A stretch of 64,000 nt of DNA from Fontisubflavum oceani (GCF_030407165.1 NZ_CP129111.1:1674001-1738000), one strand, 5' to 3'. Positions 16,960 through 25,903 are shown, counted from the stretch's first letter. Numbers and translations: made by a program. Notes: a model not told the origin generated them from the sequence alone.

Positions 16960-17550
16960 ATGTTCACGGGCATCATCACCGATATCGGAACCGTTCAGGC
17001 GCTGGAGCATCGTGGCGATCTCAGAGCGCGGATCGGCACCAGCTATGACACGGCCGGGATCGATCTGGGTGCCTCGATCTGCTGCGATGGGGTTTGCCTG
17101 ACGGCGGTGGCGCTTGGCGAAGGCTGGTTCGACGTGGATATCTCTGCCGAGACGGTGTCCAAAACCAATATCGGCGCCTGGGCCGAGGGGCAGCGGATCA
17201 ATCTGGAGCGGTCCTTGAAAGTCGGCGATGAGTTGGGCGGCCATATCGTCAGCGGCCATGTGGATGGTGTAGCCGAACTGGTGGGGATGGCGGATGAGGG
17301 CGACAGCACCCGGTTGACCTTCCGCGCGCCGGAGGGCTTGGCGAAATTCATCGCGCCGAAAGGCTCGGTGGCGTTGAACGGCACCTCACTGACCGTGAAT
17401 GAGGTGGACGGCGCGGAGTTTGGCATCAACGTGATCCCGCATACCAAAGAGGTCACGACCTGGGGCGATGCGGCGGTGGGCGACCAGATCAATTTGGAGA
17501 TCGACACACTGGCCCGCTATGTCGCGCGGCTGCAGGAGTGGGGCGGGTGA
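16960..17550 (+). CDS. ribE: Riboflavin synthase alpha subunit
   Basis: A 196-residue enzyme converting two lumazines to riboflavin plus a pyrimidine. It starts MFTGIITDIGTV and has two homologous lumazine-binding halves: CCDGVCLTAV and ISAETVSKTN in the first, then GGHIVSGHVDGVAEL, LNGTSLTVNEV and VIPHTKEVTTW in the second. The ATG at 16960 has an AGGG site 6 bases upstream and gives the family N-terminus; an earlier GTG adds nine residues. Its stop overlaps the next gene by 4 bases (GTGA). Confidence 0.96.
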   Translation: MFTGIITDIGTVQALEHRGDLRARIGTSYDTAGIDLGASICCDGVCLTAVALGEGWFDVDISAETVSKTNIGAWAEGQRINLERSLKVGDELGGHIVSGHVDGVAELVGMADEGDSTRLTFRAPEGLAKFIAPKGSVALNGTSLTVNEVDGAEFGINVIPHTKEVTTWGDAAVGDQINLEIDTLARYVARLQEWGG

Positions 17551-17774
17551 AACCGGTCGTCACACGTTCGATCAATGATTGGAGCGAACAGCGATGTGTC
17601 GATATTCTGCAGGCTGAGGCCGGGTTTTTCTGGTCGGAATGCCGCCGCGATCCGGAAGACGCCCATGGCTGGCGGCGGCTGGATACGCCACATGGGCCGT
17701 TTGCAGAGGAAGCCGAAGCGCTGGATGCGGCGCGTATTGCAGTGGGATGGATGAGCGAGGAGACGGCGCGATGA
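17547..17774 (+). CDS. Hypothetical protein in the riboflavin operon
   Basis: A protein of about 75 residues starting at a GTG that overlaps the ribE stop, and ending in ATGA overlap with the next gene, so translational coupling is likely. It is soluble, with WSEQRCVDILQAEAGFFWSE and a C-terminal helix (EEAEALDAARIAVGWM). I do not recognise the family. The tight packing inside the rib operon argues that it is a real gene. Confidence 0.7.
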   Translation: MKPVVTRSINDWSEQRCVDILQAEAGFFWSECRRDPEDAHGWRRLDTPHGPFAEEAEALDAARIAVGWMSEETAR

Positions 17775-18342
17775 GCGGATTGGGTCATAATGGCGGGCCA
17801 TCGATGGAACCGGGTTTCGGGTTCCGCAAACACGCCTGGGGCAAGGCACGCAAAGAGTTGTTGCCGAACCTGCCGCTGCAGATCGTGCGCATCCGCGTGG
17901 CGCGGGCCAAACGCTTAGGGCTGGATTACAAAACCTATGCCAAGATCCGCGCGACCTCGGGGCGGGATATCGTCGCTTTCTCTTCTCAGGAAACGCCTTG
18001 GAGCTGCGGCCACAGCGGATCGCGGTGCCGGAACGGTTGCAAGGCCGGTTGGCCGGGCTGGATGGCGCGGCGGAGCGGGTGGTCGCGGTCTATGGGCCGT
18101 CGCATCCCGAGGCGGTTCTAGCCGCCAATCCCGGTCTGATCGACATGACGGCCCCGGCGCCCGGTTTCACCGAAAGCTGGGCGGCCATGCGAGATCGGAT
18201 CAAGGCGACGCTTCGCGAGAGCAACTTGCCCGCCGATGGCGTGGTCTTGGTGGCTGCGACAAGCGTGGAACGCGAATGGTGCGGCGCCGGGCAGATGGCG
18301 GGCATCCTGGCCGCGGATCGGTTCTTTCAGCCCGCCGCTTAG
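17771..18342 (+). CDS. Hypothetical protein between ribE and ribBA, with an apparent -1 frameshift
   Basis: The N-terminal part (MSGLGHNGGPSMEPGFGFRK through YKTYAKIRATSGRDIVAF) is in one frame. The rest (LFSGNALELRPQRIAVPE to LAADRFFQPAA) is in another. Adding one T near 17977-17979 gives 190 residues with no stop. I have seen this kind of protein beside riboflavin genes in Rhodobacterales, with no function assigned. The start overlaps the preceding stop by 4 bases. An indel error is the likeliest cause, since both halves look intact. Confidence 0.7.
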
Positions 18343-18450
18343 GGACGCAAACCAGGTTGTGACGTCGTGTCCGACGGGTGTTTTGCCGGATCGGCCCCTG
18401 GTAAGGTGGCCGCCCCTGGGGTATCTGAGCCTCAACTTGGAGGAACGTGC

Positions 18451-19586
18451 ATGTCTGACCCCATCCCATTCGAACAGCCCGGCCCTGTAGAGCAGGATTG
18501 GTCCGATGCGGTATCTTCGGTCGAAGAGATCATCGAAGATGCGCGCAATGGGCGGATGTTCATTCTGGTCGATCACGAGGATCGGGAGAATGAAGGCGAT
18601 CTGGTGATCCCGGCGCAGATGGCGACGCCGGAGGCGATCAATTTCATGGCGACCCATGGGCGCGGGCTGATTTGCCTGTCGCTGCCCGGCGAGCGGATTG
18701 ATGCGCTCGGCCTGCCGCTGATGTCGTCTTACAACTCGTCCCGCCATGAGACGGCTTTCACGATTTCGATTGAGGCGCGCGAAGGTGTGTCGACCGGGAT
18801 TTCGGCCCATGACCGGGCTCGCACCGTGGCTGTGGCGATCGATTCCGGCAAAGGCGCAAGCGATATCGCGACGCCGGGCCATGTCTTCCCGCTCCGCGCC
18901 CGCGAAGGCGGCGTGCTAGTGCGTGCGGGGCATACCGAGGCGGCGGTGGATATCTCCCGGCTCGCGGGGCTGAACCCTCTGGCGTGATCTGCGAGATCAT
19001 GAATGAAGACGGATCGATGGCGCGGCTGCCCGATCTGGTGGCGTTTGCGCAGCGGCACAATCTGAAAATCGGCACGATCAGCGATCTGATCGCCTATCGC
19101 CGCCGTCACGACAACCTGGTGAAGGTGCGCCAGGAACAGACCATCGAAAGCGAGTTCGGCGGCGAGTGGACGCTTCGGATTTACACCGACGAGACGCAAG
19201 GCGCGGAGCATATCGTGCTGATCAAAGGCGACATCGCGACGCCCGATCCGGTCTTGGTGCGGATGCATGCGCTTGACCCGATGCTGGATGTGATTGGCAC
19301 CGGCGGCACCGGGCGGGCGGGGGAGTTTGGCGATGCCATGACGCTGATTGCCGAGGAGGGCAGGGGCGTTTTGGTGCTGTTGCGCGATTTGCATATGAAG
19401 CTGACCGCGGAGCATGAGGTCTCGCCGCAGACGTTGCGGCAATACGGGCTTGGGGCGCAGATCCTCTCCTCGCTTGGCCTGTCGGATATGGTGCTTCTGA
19501 CCAACTCGCCACAACCGAAAGTGGTGGGGCTTGAGGCCTATGGCTTGAACATTATCGGCACACGCAAAATCTCGGAGATCGGATGA
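18451..19586 (+). CDS. ribBA: RibBA (DHBP synthase/GTP cyclohydrolase II-like) with an apparent -1 frameshift
   Basis: The N-terminal half is 3,4-dihydroxy-2-butanone-4-phosphate synthase: [62 protein letters not shown]. It stops at 18987 in NPLA. The C-terminal half resumes at once as [18 protein letters not shown] and continues as a GTP cyclohydrolase II-type domain ending KISEIG. One base missing near 18978 would restore [10 protein letters not shown] and a 378-residue fusion. The C-terminal domain lacks the three zinc cysteines of active RibA, so it may be regulatory or inactive. A TTGGAGG site precedes the ATG. Its end overlaps ribH by 4 bases. Confidence 0.88.
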
Positions 19587-20134
19587 TGGCAGGCCCGTCG
19601 CATTACGAATTGCCGCTGCCGGAGTTTGACGCGCCGGTGAAAGTGCTGATCGTCATGGCGCCCTATTACAAGGACATCGCGGACGGGCAATTGGCCGGCG
19701 CGAAAGCCACGCTGGAGGCCGCGGGTGCCGACCATGAGGTGGTCGAGGTGCCGGGCGCGCTGGAAATCCCGGTCGCCATCGGCATCGCGCATCGGCAGTC
19801 GAATTTCGATGGCTATGTGGCGCTTGGCTGCGTCATTCGGGGCGAGACGACGCATTACGACACGGTGTGCGAGGAATCGAACCGGGGCGTGACGATGTTG
19901 GGGATGGCCGGGGCCTGTATCGGCAATTGCATCCTGACGGTGGAAAGCCACGAACAGGCGGCTGTGCGCGCCGATCCGGCGCAAATGAACAAAGGCGGCG
20001 GTGCGGCGGCGGCGGCGCTGCACCTCATCGCGTTGACGCGGGGCTATGGGAAGCCTAAAGGCGGCGTCGGATTCAAGCCGCGCGGTGAGAGCATTCAGAT
20101 CGCGGGCGACAGCAAAGGGCCCACGACCGCATGA
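19583..20134 (+). CDS. ribH: 6,7-dimethyl-8-ribityllumazine synthase
   Basis: A 183-residue enzyme condensing the ribBA and ribD products to lumazine. Family motifs are [39 protein letters not shown] and the C-terminal [14 protein letters not shown]. ATGs at 19583 and 19586 are both possible and overlap the ribBA stop. A C-terminal extension of about 25 residues ([16 protein letters not shown]) follows the core. It overlaps nusB by 4 bases. Confidence 0.96.
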   Translation: MMAGPSHYELPLPEFDAPVKVLIVMAPYYKDIADGQLAGAKATLEAAGADHEVVEVPGALEIPVAIGIAHRQSNFDGYVALGCVIRGETTHYDTVCEESNRGVTMLGMAGACIGNCILTVESHEQAAVRADPAQMNKGGGAAAAALHLIALTRGYGKPKGGVGFKPRGESIQIAGDSKGPTTA

Positions 20135-20616
20135 CAGACCCCCGCCCGACCGGGCCAAGCCGAGACGAAAAACGCCAGATGAAATCCGCGGCGCGGCTTT
20201 ATGCCGTGCAAGCGCTGTTTCAGATGGAGCATTCCGGCCAGAGCGCCGATCTGGTGCGGAAAGAATTTGAGACCTTTCGGTTCGGCGAAGAGATCGAAGG
20301 CGACGCGATGGCCGAGGGCGATGTGGATTTGTTCCGCAAGCTGTTGGATGACGCGGTGGTTTGGCAGGCCAAGATCGACCAGATGACCGACCGGGCGCTG
20401 GTGGCCAAATGGCCGATTGACCGGATTGACCCGACCTTGCGGGCCCTGTTCCGGGCCGCCGGGGCGGAATTGGTCGAGGGCGCAGCCCCGCCTAGAGTCG
20501 TGATCACCGAATTCGTCGACGTCGCGCGGGCGTTTTTCCCCGAAGGGCGCGAGCCGAAATTCGTGAATGCGGTGCTGGATCATATGGCGCGCGAGGCGAA
20601 GCCCGAGGCGTTCTGA
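20131..20616 (+). CDS. nusB: Transcription antitermination factor NusB
   Basis: A 161-residue all-helical RNA-binding protein for rRNA antitermination. It has the arginine-rich N-terminus KRQMKSAARLYAVQALFQME, the central WPIDRIDPTLRALFRAAGAEL and the C-terminal VVITEFVDVARAFFPEGREPKFVNAVLD. Start and stop fit the family. It is the last gene of the ribE-ribBA-ribH-nusB run and overlaps ribH by 4 bases, an arrangement common in alphaproteobacteria. Confidence 0.95.
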   Translation: MTDPRPTGPSRDEKRQMKSAARLYAVQALFQMEHSGQSADLVRKEFETFRFGEEIEGDAMAEGDVDLFRKLLDDAVVWQAKIDQMTDRALVAKWPIDRIDPTLRALFRAAGAELVEGAAPPRVVITEFVDVARAFFPEGREPKFVNAVLDHMAREAKPEAF

Positions 20617-20697
20617 GCATCGCGGCTACGGGCCCGAGGTCGCGACAAAGCATCCCGCCGGGCGTCCAGCCGTTCCACAGGGCAAAAGGACCCCCAT

Positions 20698-21240
20698 ATG
20701 AATGGGACCGTTGCAGTTGCCGAGGCCTTGCCGATGACCGGAGCATGGAAACGCATCAAAGCCGCCTATCGCTGGTTGGTGGGCGATGATGATACCTTCG
20801 TAGACCTCAGCATGGGGTTTGCGCTGTTCACTGTGTTCTCCAGTGTGATGATGGTGACCGGCCATGACACGCCCAAAACCGGGACCTTCGCCTATGTGCA
20901 TCTGTTGCTGCGGCTTAGCATCATCTTCGGCGCGCTGGCGCTGTGGGATTTCGACGGCGTGAAGGCGGATGTCAAACGGGCTCTCACCCGGGCAAAAGCG
21001 TTGCCCCGGACCCGGCCCGGGCATGTGATTGCTTGGCTCAGGGGCTTGCCCGATCATCCTTTGACCTCTGCCTGTGTGTTGTTCACTGCGGCTACGGTTC
21101 TGCTCTGCCTCGTGCATATTCTCTTCGTGACGCAGTCTGTTGGTGGGCCGGCGCTCTATCTTGGTTTGATCTGGATGTTTGCGGTGCTCTATGCGGTGCT
21201 GCTCGTGTGGTTCGCCCTTAGGCGCGCGGCGCGGCGTTAG
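20698..21240 (+). CDS. Hypothetical integral membrane protein
   Basis: A 180-residue protein with four predicted membrane segments: about 36-54, 66-85, 122-142 and 150-172. A basic cytoplasmic loop lies between the second and third (DVKRALTRAKALPRTRP). The C-terminus is strongly basic. I do not recognise the family. It follows nusB by 81 bases on the same strand and ends before a stem-loop terminator. Confidence 0.65.
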   Translation: MNGTVAVAEALPMTGAWKRIKAAYRWLVGDDDTFVDLSMGFALFTVFSSVMMVTGHDTPKTGTFAYVHLLLRLSIIFGALALWDFDGVKADVKRALTRAKALPRTRPGHVIAWLRGLPDHPLTSACVLFTAATVLLCLVHILFVTQSVGGPALYLGLIWMFAVLYAVLLVWFALRRAARR

Positions 21241-21266
21241 GGGGTTGGCCCGGGATGCGTGCGAAA

Positions 21267-21294
21267 AGGGCCGCCCGGTGTCCCGCGCGGCCCT
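21267..21294 (-). terminator. Terminator between convergent genes
   Basis: The stem AGGGCCGC/GCGGCCCT has a 12-base loop. On the minus strand it runs into TTTTCG, so it best ends the alkaline-phosphatase-like gene. On the plus strand AGGAGTTTTT follows, so it may act both ways. Confidence 0.65.
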
Positions 21295-21314
21295 AGGAGT
21301 TTTTGCGTCTCGGA

Positions 21315-22598
21315 TCAGTCGATCGGGACTTGGAACAGCGTCCGGTACATCAGCGTGTAGACATCGGTCGAGTCCATCAGCGGTTCCACTAGGTCATAGT
21401 TGAACCCGGCGGTGCGGACGAGGATGCCGCCGGCCACGTCGTTATAGCCGACCCAACCGATCCCGAAGGGGTGCTGAACCCCATTGGCATCCGCAGGTGT
21501 GATGAACGCGTTGCCGAACTGCCCTTCGACGCCATGCAGGATGCCGCCGCCACGGGTTGAGGCATCAAGCATGCCGGGTTCATCGGCATGAACCACCTGC
21601 AAGCCGCCCGCATCGGAATCCGCCGCCATCACCAGAAGCGTGTCGGGGTTCTGGTCGAGGAAGTCGAGCATCACGCCGGTGGCTTCGTCGGCGCGGGCCA
21701 GCGCTTCTAACGTGCCTGCGGCGTTCATGTTGTTGGCGATATTGTCGGTGCCTTCCTCTTCGATCACCGCAAAGAACCCGTCTTCATCGCGGCTGATGAT
21801 CGCCAGGGCGACGTTGCTCATTTCCGCGATGGTCGGCGCGTCGGGCCAGTAGGTCGGCACGCCGTCGATCTCGTTGCGGATCCATTCCTGGTCGTTGAAC
21901 GTGTGGTTATGGGCGAAGACGCCGAGCACCATATCGGTGGTTTCGGTTTTCAGCGCCATCAGCTCGTCGCGGTCATAGACTATGGTATAGCCAAGCTCTT
22001 CGGCGCGTGCGATCAGGTTGACGCCATCGGTGCGCTGCCCCATGCCGTGGCGGCCTTCCGTGCCTTCGGGCAGCAGGAAACGCTCGCCGCCGGCCATGAT
22101 CACCTGAGCACCCGACTCAATCACCGAGGCGGCGATCTCATGTGTGTTGCCGCGACTCTCATTGGAGGCGACGAAGGCCGCGGTGCCCGGCTCGGCGATA
22201 TGGCCGGTTTGCACCAGAGCCACGGCGCGGCCAGCGGCCAGAGCTTCCTCAGCGATCGACATCTGCTGCCCAGAAGCGGCGGTGATCTCTTCGGTGCCGT
22301 TCAGGCCGAAGCTGTCCCCGATGACCTTTACGCCGTAAGCATGCACCGTGGCCCCGCCATGGGAGGTTCCGGTGACGCGGTCGGCCATATGGCCGGTATA
22401 GACGCCGAGGCCCGGCAGACGGTCCCAGTTCAGTTCGCCATCGGGGCCGACGGTATGCATCCGCGCGGCGAGCCAGTGGTTCACACCCGAGCCATCGGGG
22501 TGAAAGAAGATGACATTGCCGGTTTCCTGGGCGGCGGCAGGGGCGCTGAGGCCCAAAGAGAGTGCGATGGCGGAGGCGCCGAGATAACCAAGTTTCAT
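21315..22598 (-). CDS. Alkaline-phosphatase-superfamily protein with atypical metal ligands
   Basis: A 427-residue exported protein. The signal peptide (about 1-23) ends APAAAQ. The alkaline phosphatase fold is recognisable from VIFFHPDGSG, VTGTSHGGATVHAYGVKV (nucleophile region, with Thr-Ser where Asp-Ser is usual), APTIAEMSNVALAIISRDEDGFF and DTLLVMAADSDAGGL. The usual zinc histidines are not there: DHAXH is replaced by DNIANN, ADH by ADS, and the late His-Thr-Gly segment by YNDVAGG. It may use other metals, act on another ester, or be inactive. The start at 22598 gives a standard signal peptide. Confidence 0.8.
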   Translation of the reverse strand: MKLGYLGASAIALSLGLSAPAAAQETGNVIFFHPDGSGVNHWLAARMHTVGPDGELNWDRLPGLGVYTGHMADRVTGTSHGGATVHAYGVKVIGDSFGLNGTEEITAASGQQMSIAEEALAAGRAVALVQTGHIAEPGTAAFVASNESRGNTHEIAASVIESGAQVIMAGGERFLLPEGTEGRHGMGQRTDGVNLIARAEELGYTIVYDRDELMALKTETTDMVLGVFAHNHTFNDQEWIRNEIDGVPTYWPDAPTIAEMSNVALAIISRDEDGFFAVIEEEGTDNIANNMNAAGTLEALARADEATGVMLDFLDQNPDTLLVMAADSDAGGLQVVHADEPGMLDASTRGGGILHGVEGQFGNAFITPADANGVQHPFGIGWVGYNDVAGGILVRTAGFNYDLVEPLMDSTDVYTLMYRTLFQVPID

Positions 22599-22801
22599 GA
22601 TATTGCTCCCATAGGGTTGAGCTATTGAATCCGCTTTGGCGATAGGCTGGGCGGCGATATTGATGTGCAGGAGCCGTGTGAAAGAATTGCGACAGATCGC
22701 GGAGACGTGCCCAATGACCGCAGGTTTAGGAATTTCCTTTGCCCTTGTTAGGCGGGCCACTATGTTGATCGGTAGCTGCTGTTGAACCGCGAGTCTTGCT
22801 T

Positions 22802-23110
22802 ATGCCCGATCATATCCGTCTCATCCTGCGCCATGCGTTTTATGGTTTCCTGGTCGCCTTGGCCTTTGTGGGGATGCTGCTTTGGTTCAATGTCGCTAAT
22901 CTCTGGCATCTGGTGACGCACACAAGCGAGGGGCCAATTGCGGTTCTGATGCTGGTGGTGTTCTGCACGATCACCTTCGGGTCGGTGCAGATCGGCTATA
23001 AGATCATGTCGATGGGTGAAGAAAACGACGATGAGGACGGCGGCAAACGTGATGACCTGCCGGTTCTGGATCATGTCGCGATCCCGGTGCGGGTGGACGA
23101 GCGCCGCTGA
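22802..23110 (+). CDS. Hypothetical two-helix membrane protein
   Basis: About 102 residues from ATG 22802. Membrane segments are at roughly 13-32 and 45-68, followed by an acidic then mixed tail (MGEENDDEDGGKRDDL). The ends probably lie on the same side of the membrane. No family is recognised. Related small proteins are, as far as I recall, widespread in Rhodobacterales. It is a single gene followed by a strong terminator. Confidence 0.65.
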   Translation: MPDHIRLILRHAFYGFLVALAFVGMLLWFNVANLWHLVTHTSEGPIAVLMLVVFCTITFGSVQIGYKIMSMGEENDDEDGGKRDDLPVLDHVAIPVRVDERR

Positions 23111-23127
23111 GCTATTCCACGGGATCA

Positions 23128-23167
23128 AACGCAAAACGCCAGCCGTATCGGGCTGGCGTTTTGCGTT
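23128..23167 (+). terminator. Strong intrinsic terminator
   Basis: A 17-bp perfect stem (AACGCAAAACGCCAGCC with its complement) around the 6-base loop GTATCG. The descending arm carries the TTTT tract. It lies 18 bases after the stop of the membrane protein gene. Confidence 0.85.
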
Positions 23168-23375
23168 GGAGGTAGACGGGACCACGACAACCGTCGGGGT
23201 TTTCATTCCCGAGGACCTGTTAATACAGGTGGGCGCCAGGTAAACGGACCAGGATCCGCACAGAGCCAGCTCCCTCGGAGATGTGTAAGGCCACCGGAAT
23301 CGTGCCCCATATGACGCGAAGAGCAGTGCCCGCCTGCTGAGGCAGATAAGCCTACGGGCGGGCTTGGGCAAGGGG

Positions 23376-23792
23376 CTAGGCGTCCGATGACATCGCTTTG
23401 CGGAATCGGACCAAGTGATCGTCCCATCCGCTGTCAAAGGCGGTGAGTAGCCCAAAGGACGCCGCGCCCTGCGGGATGCCTTCATGCAACAAATGCAGTC
23501 TTGTGCCGGCCTCTACGGCCGTCAGTGTCCAGGTCACATCGGTCATCAACCCGTCCATCGGTCGCGCGGTGAAGCGATAGCGGAGCCGGTTTGGCGCCTC
23601 GGCCTCCTGCACCTCGCCCCAACAGAGCGGGTCGCCATCGCTGCCGCCCATCGCGAAAGGGCCGGGTTGATCAAGCGCCGCCTCGGGCCGGTGGAACCAG
23701 ATCGCCAATTTCTCCGGGTCCGTCAGAAAGGTCCAGACATCGGCGGGCGGGGCGGCGAGGATCAGGGTTTTCTCAATTTTGTGGGTGCTCAT
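23376..23792 (-). CDS. SRPBCC/AHSA1 family protein
   Basis: A 138-residue helix-grip protein of the activator-of-Hsp90-like (AHSA1) type. It opens KIEKTLILAAPPADVWTFLTDPEKLAIWF and has the typical GEVQEAEAPNRLRYRF strand and WTLTAVEAGTRLHLLHEG. A long C-terminal helix follows. These bind a hydrophobic ligand, unknown here. It overlaps the upstream ArsR gene by 4 bases. ArsR plus SRPBCC pairs are a common two-gene unit in which the regulator controls its own operon. Confidence 0.88.
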   Translation of the reverse strand: MSTHKIEKTLILAAPPADVWTFLTDPEKLAIWFHRPEAALDQPGPFAMGGSDGDPLCWGEVQEAEAPNRLRYRFTARPMDGLMTDVTWTLTAVEAGTRLHLLHEGIPQGAASFGLLTAFDSGWDDHLVRFRKAMSSDA

Positions 23793-24112
23793 TGATGTTG
23801 GTCCTTTTCAACAGCTGATTTGAGGGCCGCGAGCCGGTCGTCCCAGAAGGCATCGAAAATCTCGAGCCAGCTGTGTACGGCGCGAAAGCCGTCAGGGTTG
23901 ATGGCGTTGATCCGCTCGCGCCCCCTGGGCGTGATGGTGATCAAATCGCCAGCCTCCAGAATGCTCAGGTGCTTCTTGATCGCCGGGCGAGTCATGTCGA
24001 AGCGTTCGGCCACGGCGCCGATGGTCATCTCCCGTGTTTTAAGAAGCGCAAGGATGTCGCGCCGGGTCGGATCGGCGAGGGCGCGGAAGGCGGGTTGTGG
24101 ATTGACGGTCAT
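23789..24112 (-). CDS. ArsR family transcriptional regulator
   Basis: A 107-residue winged-helix repressor: FRALADPTRRDILALL, TIGAVAERFDMTRPAIKKHLSILEAGDLI and a wing with RGRERINAIN. No metal-binding cysteine cluster is visible, so it belongs to the metal-independent branch usually paired with SRPBCC proteins. The C-terminus WLEIFDAFWDDRLAALK is typical of that branch. A 42-base palindrome lies 15 bases upstream of the start and is its probable operator. Confidence 0.92.
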   Translation of the reverse strand: MTVNPQPAFRALADPTRRDILALLKTREMTIGAVAERFDMTRPAIKKHLSILEAGDLITITPRGRERINAINPDGFRAVHSWLEIFDAFWDDRLAALKSAVEKDQHQ

Positions 24113-24126
24113 CTATACCTTCAAAG

Positions 24127-24168
24127 TAATACCATTTGGTTTCGCAATTATGAAACCGAATGGTATTA
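24127..24168. promoter_or_regulatory. Large palindromic operator for the ArsR/SRPBCC unit
   Basis: The arm TAATACCATTTGGTTTC and its counterpart (24152-24168) match at 16 of 17 positions, with an 8-base spacer. The dyad starts 15 bases upstream of the ArsR gene and is clearly AT-richer than its surroundings. The sub-motif ACCAT..GGTTTC with its mirror suggests two half-sites for a dimer. It could also influence the divergent mmcB gene. Confidence 0.75.
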
Positions 24169-24221
24169 TGTCAAGGGCTATCTTGCTTGATTTTTGTTCA
24201 CGTATTGTTCATGTTTGACTC

Positions 24222-24674
24222 ATGCCCGACGATCACACCTCTCCAACGCTTCGCCCTGGCCAGCTTCTGGCGCGGGGCGTCTGCCGCCACCTCAGAACCC
24301 ATGATTTCGCGGTGCTGGAAGAATTCACGCCGGAGCGCGGCAAGCGGGTGGATGTGATGGCGCTTGGGCCGAAGGGGGAGCTTTGGGTGGTGGAGTGCAA
24401 ATCCTCCCGCGCGGATTTCACCTCGGACGGGAAATGGGAAGGCTATCTCGATTGGGCGGACCGATATTTCTGGGCTGTGGATGAGGCATTTCCGACGGAT
24501 TTGCTGCCCGAGGGCACGGGGTTGATCATTGCCGATGCCTATGATGCCGAGATTTTGCGCTTCGGGCCGGAAACCAAGCTTGCGGGGGCGCGGCGCAAGG
24601 CGCTGACCCAGAGATTTGCGCGTCACGCCGCGCTGCGCTTGCAGGGGATGCGCGACCCGGACGGGGTTATCTGA
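24222..24674 (+). CDS. mmcB: MmcB family DNA repair protein
   Basis: A 150-residue predicted nuclease. KRVDVMALGPKGELWVVECKSS gives the D...EXK signature of PD-(D/E)XK enzymes; DGKWEGYLDWADRYFWAV and LIIADAYDAEIL follow. MmcB is a damage-inducible repair protein known from Caulobacter and conserved in alphaproteobacteria. I saw no obvious LexA site upstream, but could not search for it exhaustively. Its 3' end overlaps the convergent antiporter gene by 8 bases. Confidence 0.88.
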   Translation: MPDDHTSPTLRPGQLLARGVCRHLRTHDFAVLEEFTPERGKRVDVMALGPKGELWVVECKSSRADFTSDGKWEGYLDWADRYFWAVDEAFPTDLLPEGTGLIIADAYDAEILRFGPETKLAGARRKALTQRFARHAALRLQGMRDPDGVI

Positions 24675-25842
24675 CTGAGGTCTTGCTGCGCTCAACCCGG
24701 TTTAGCGCCAAAAGGGTCAGTGGCGGGCCAAGCAGTTCGAACACCACCGTTGTGCCGACCGTCAAGGTCATGATCACCGGGGCAAGCTCTGGGAATGTCT
24801 CGGAGGCCACCAGCGCCATGCCGACCGCCACGCCGGCTTGCGGCATAAGGGCGACCCCGAACCATGGCCGCTGCGCCCGCGCCGCACCGCCCAGTTTCGC
24901 CCCGAGCCAGCCGCCGAGGATGCGCGCCACGATGCGCAACACCACATAGGCCGCGCCAAGCGCGCCGATTTCGACCAGCATGCCCAGTTCCAGCGATGCG
25001 CCCGCCAAGATGAAAAACAACAGCATGAAGGGCCATTGCAGGTTTTCGATCTCATGAAAGGCGCGTTCATGATGCCGGGCGCGGTTGGCAACGATGGCAC
25101 CGGCCACCATTCCGGCCAGCAAGAAGGACACATGGAACCAGATCGCGAGACCAGCGGTCAGGCACACCAGGCCAAGCGCCTCGGTCTGTTGTGGTTCGCC
25201 GCGTTTCAGACGGCCGGTTAGATAGGCGGCAGGCAGGCCAAGAGCTGCGCCGAGCGCCAGCGCGCCCAAGGTCTCCCGCGCGGCCCCCAGAAGGATGCCA
25301 TCGCTGCTCTGCCCGGTCCATTGTGCCGCGAAGACAAGGATGAAGCTGAAGACGATCAATCCCCAGGCGTCATCTACGGCCACGATACCCTTGAGCGTGT
25401 CTGGGAAGGGGCCGGTTTGGCCGGATTGGTGGATGATGTCTTGCGTCGCGGCGGGTGCCGTTGCGGTGGCGATGGAGGCCAGGATCAGTGCCGTCGCTGG
25501 TGCCAGCCCGGCCCAGATCAACCCGCCGCCAACGATAATGAGGGTCGCCGTCACGATTGCGCCGGAGACCCAAAGGATCACCCGGCCGTTTTGCAACATT
25601 TTCTGGGCGGTGAAGGCGTTGCCCATGACAAAGGCGACCATGGTCAACGCGGTGACGGAGAGAAACTCGAACAGCGCCTCGAATTCGCGCGGGATCAGGT
25701 CGAAACCGGAGCGTCCAGCGATCAACCCGACCGCCAAAAGCAGTGTGACGCGGGGCAGGCGGGTGCGTCGGCCGATTTCATCGGCGGCAAGACCGGCCAG
25801 AAACAGACCGCCCAGGGTGAGAAAGGTCAGCGCGAGATCCAT
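24667..25842 (-). CDS. CPA2-type cation:proton antiporter
   Basis: A 391-residue membrane protein with about 12 helices, in the Na+/H+ (or K+/H+) exchanger family. Marks are DEIGRRTRLPRVTLLLAVGL near the N-terminus, ILASIATATAPAATQDII, and the ion-path region GIVAVDDAWGLIVFS with paired aspartates. No TrkA-N or regulatory domain is attached, so it is the short form. It probably serves pH or sodium homeostasis. The start ATG at 25842 gives a proper first helix. Confidence 0.88.
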   Translation of the reverse strand: MDLALTFLTLGGLFLAGLAADEIGRRTRLPRVTLLLAVGLIAGRSGFDLIPREFEALFEFLSVTALTMVAFVMGNAFTAQKMLQNGRVILWVSGAIVTATLIIVGGGLIWAGLAPATALILASIATATAPAATQDIIHQSGQTGPFPDTLKGIVAVDDAWGLIVFSFILVFAAQWTGQSSDGILLGAARETLGALALGAALGLPAAYLTGRLKRGEPQQTEALGLVCLTAGLAIWFHVSFLLAGMVAGAIVANRARHHERAFHEIENLQWPFMLLFFILAGASLELGMLVEIGALGAAYVVLRIVARILGGWLGAKLGGAARAQRPWFGVALMPQAGVAVGMALVASETFPELAPVIMTLTVGTTVVFELLGPPLTLLALNRVERSKTSVR

Positions 25843-25903
25843 CTCGGCAACCTAGGCGCAGCCTTTTCTCTCCACCTTGACGGGGATCAAGTCGGTGCTT
25901 GGC

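Noticed and set aside
18343..18450. FMN riboswitch upstream of ribBA
   Set aside because: The conserved RFN core could not be found in the 108-base leader. The GC-rich repeats there do not fit its helices.
18984..19586. Separate ribA gene starting at GTG 18984
   Set aside because: The residues before and after the break join seamlessly as a RibBA fusion after one base is added, and no ribosome site precedes the GTG.
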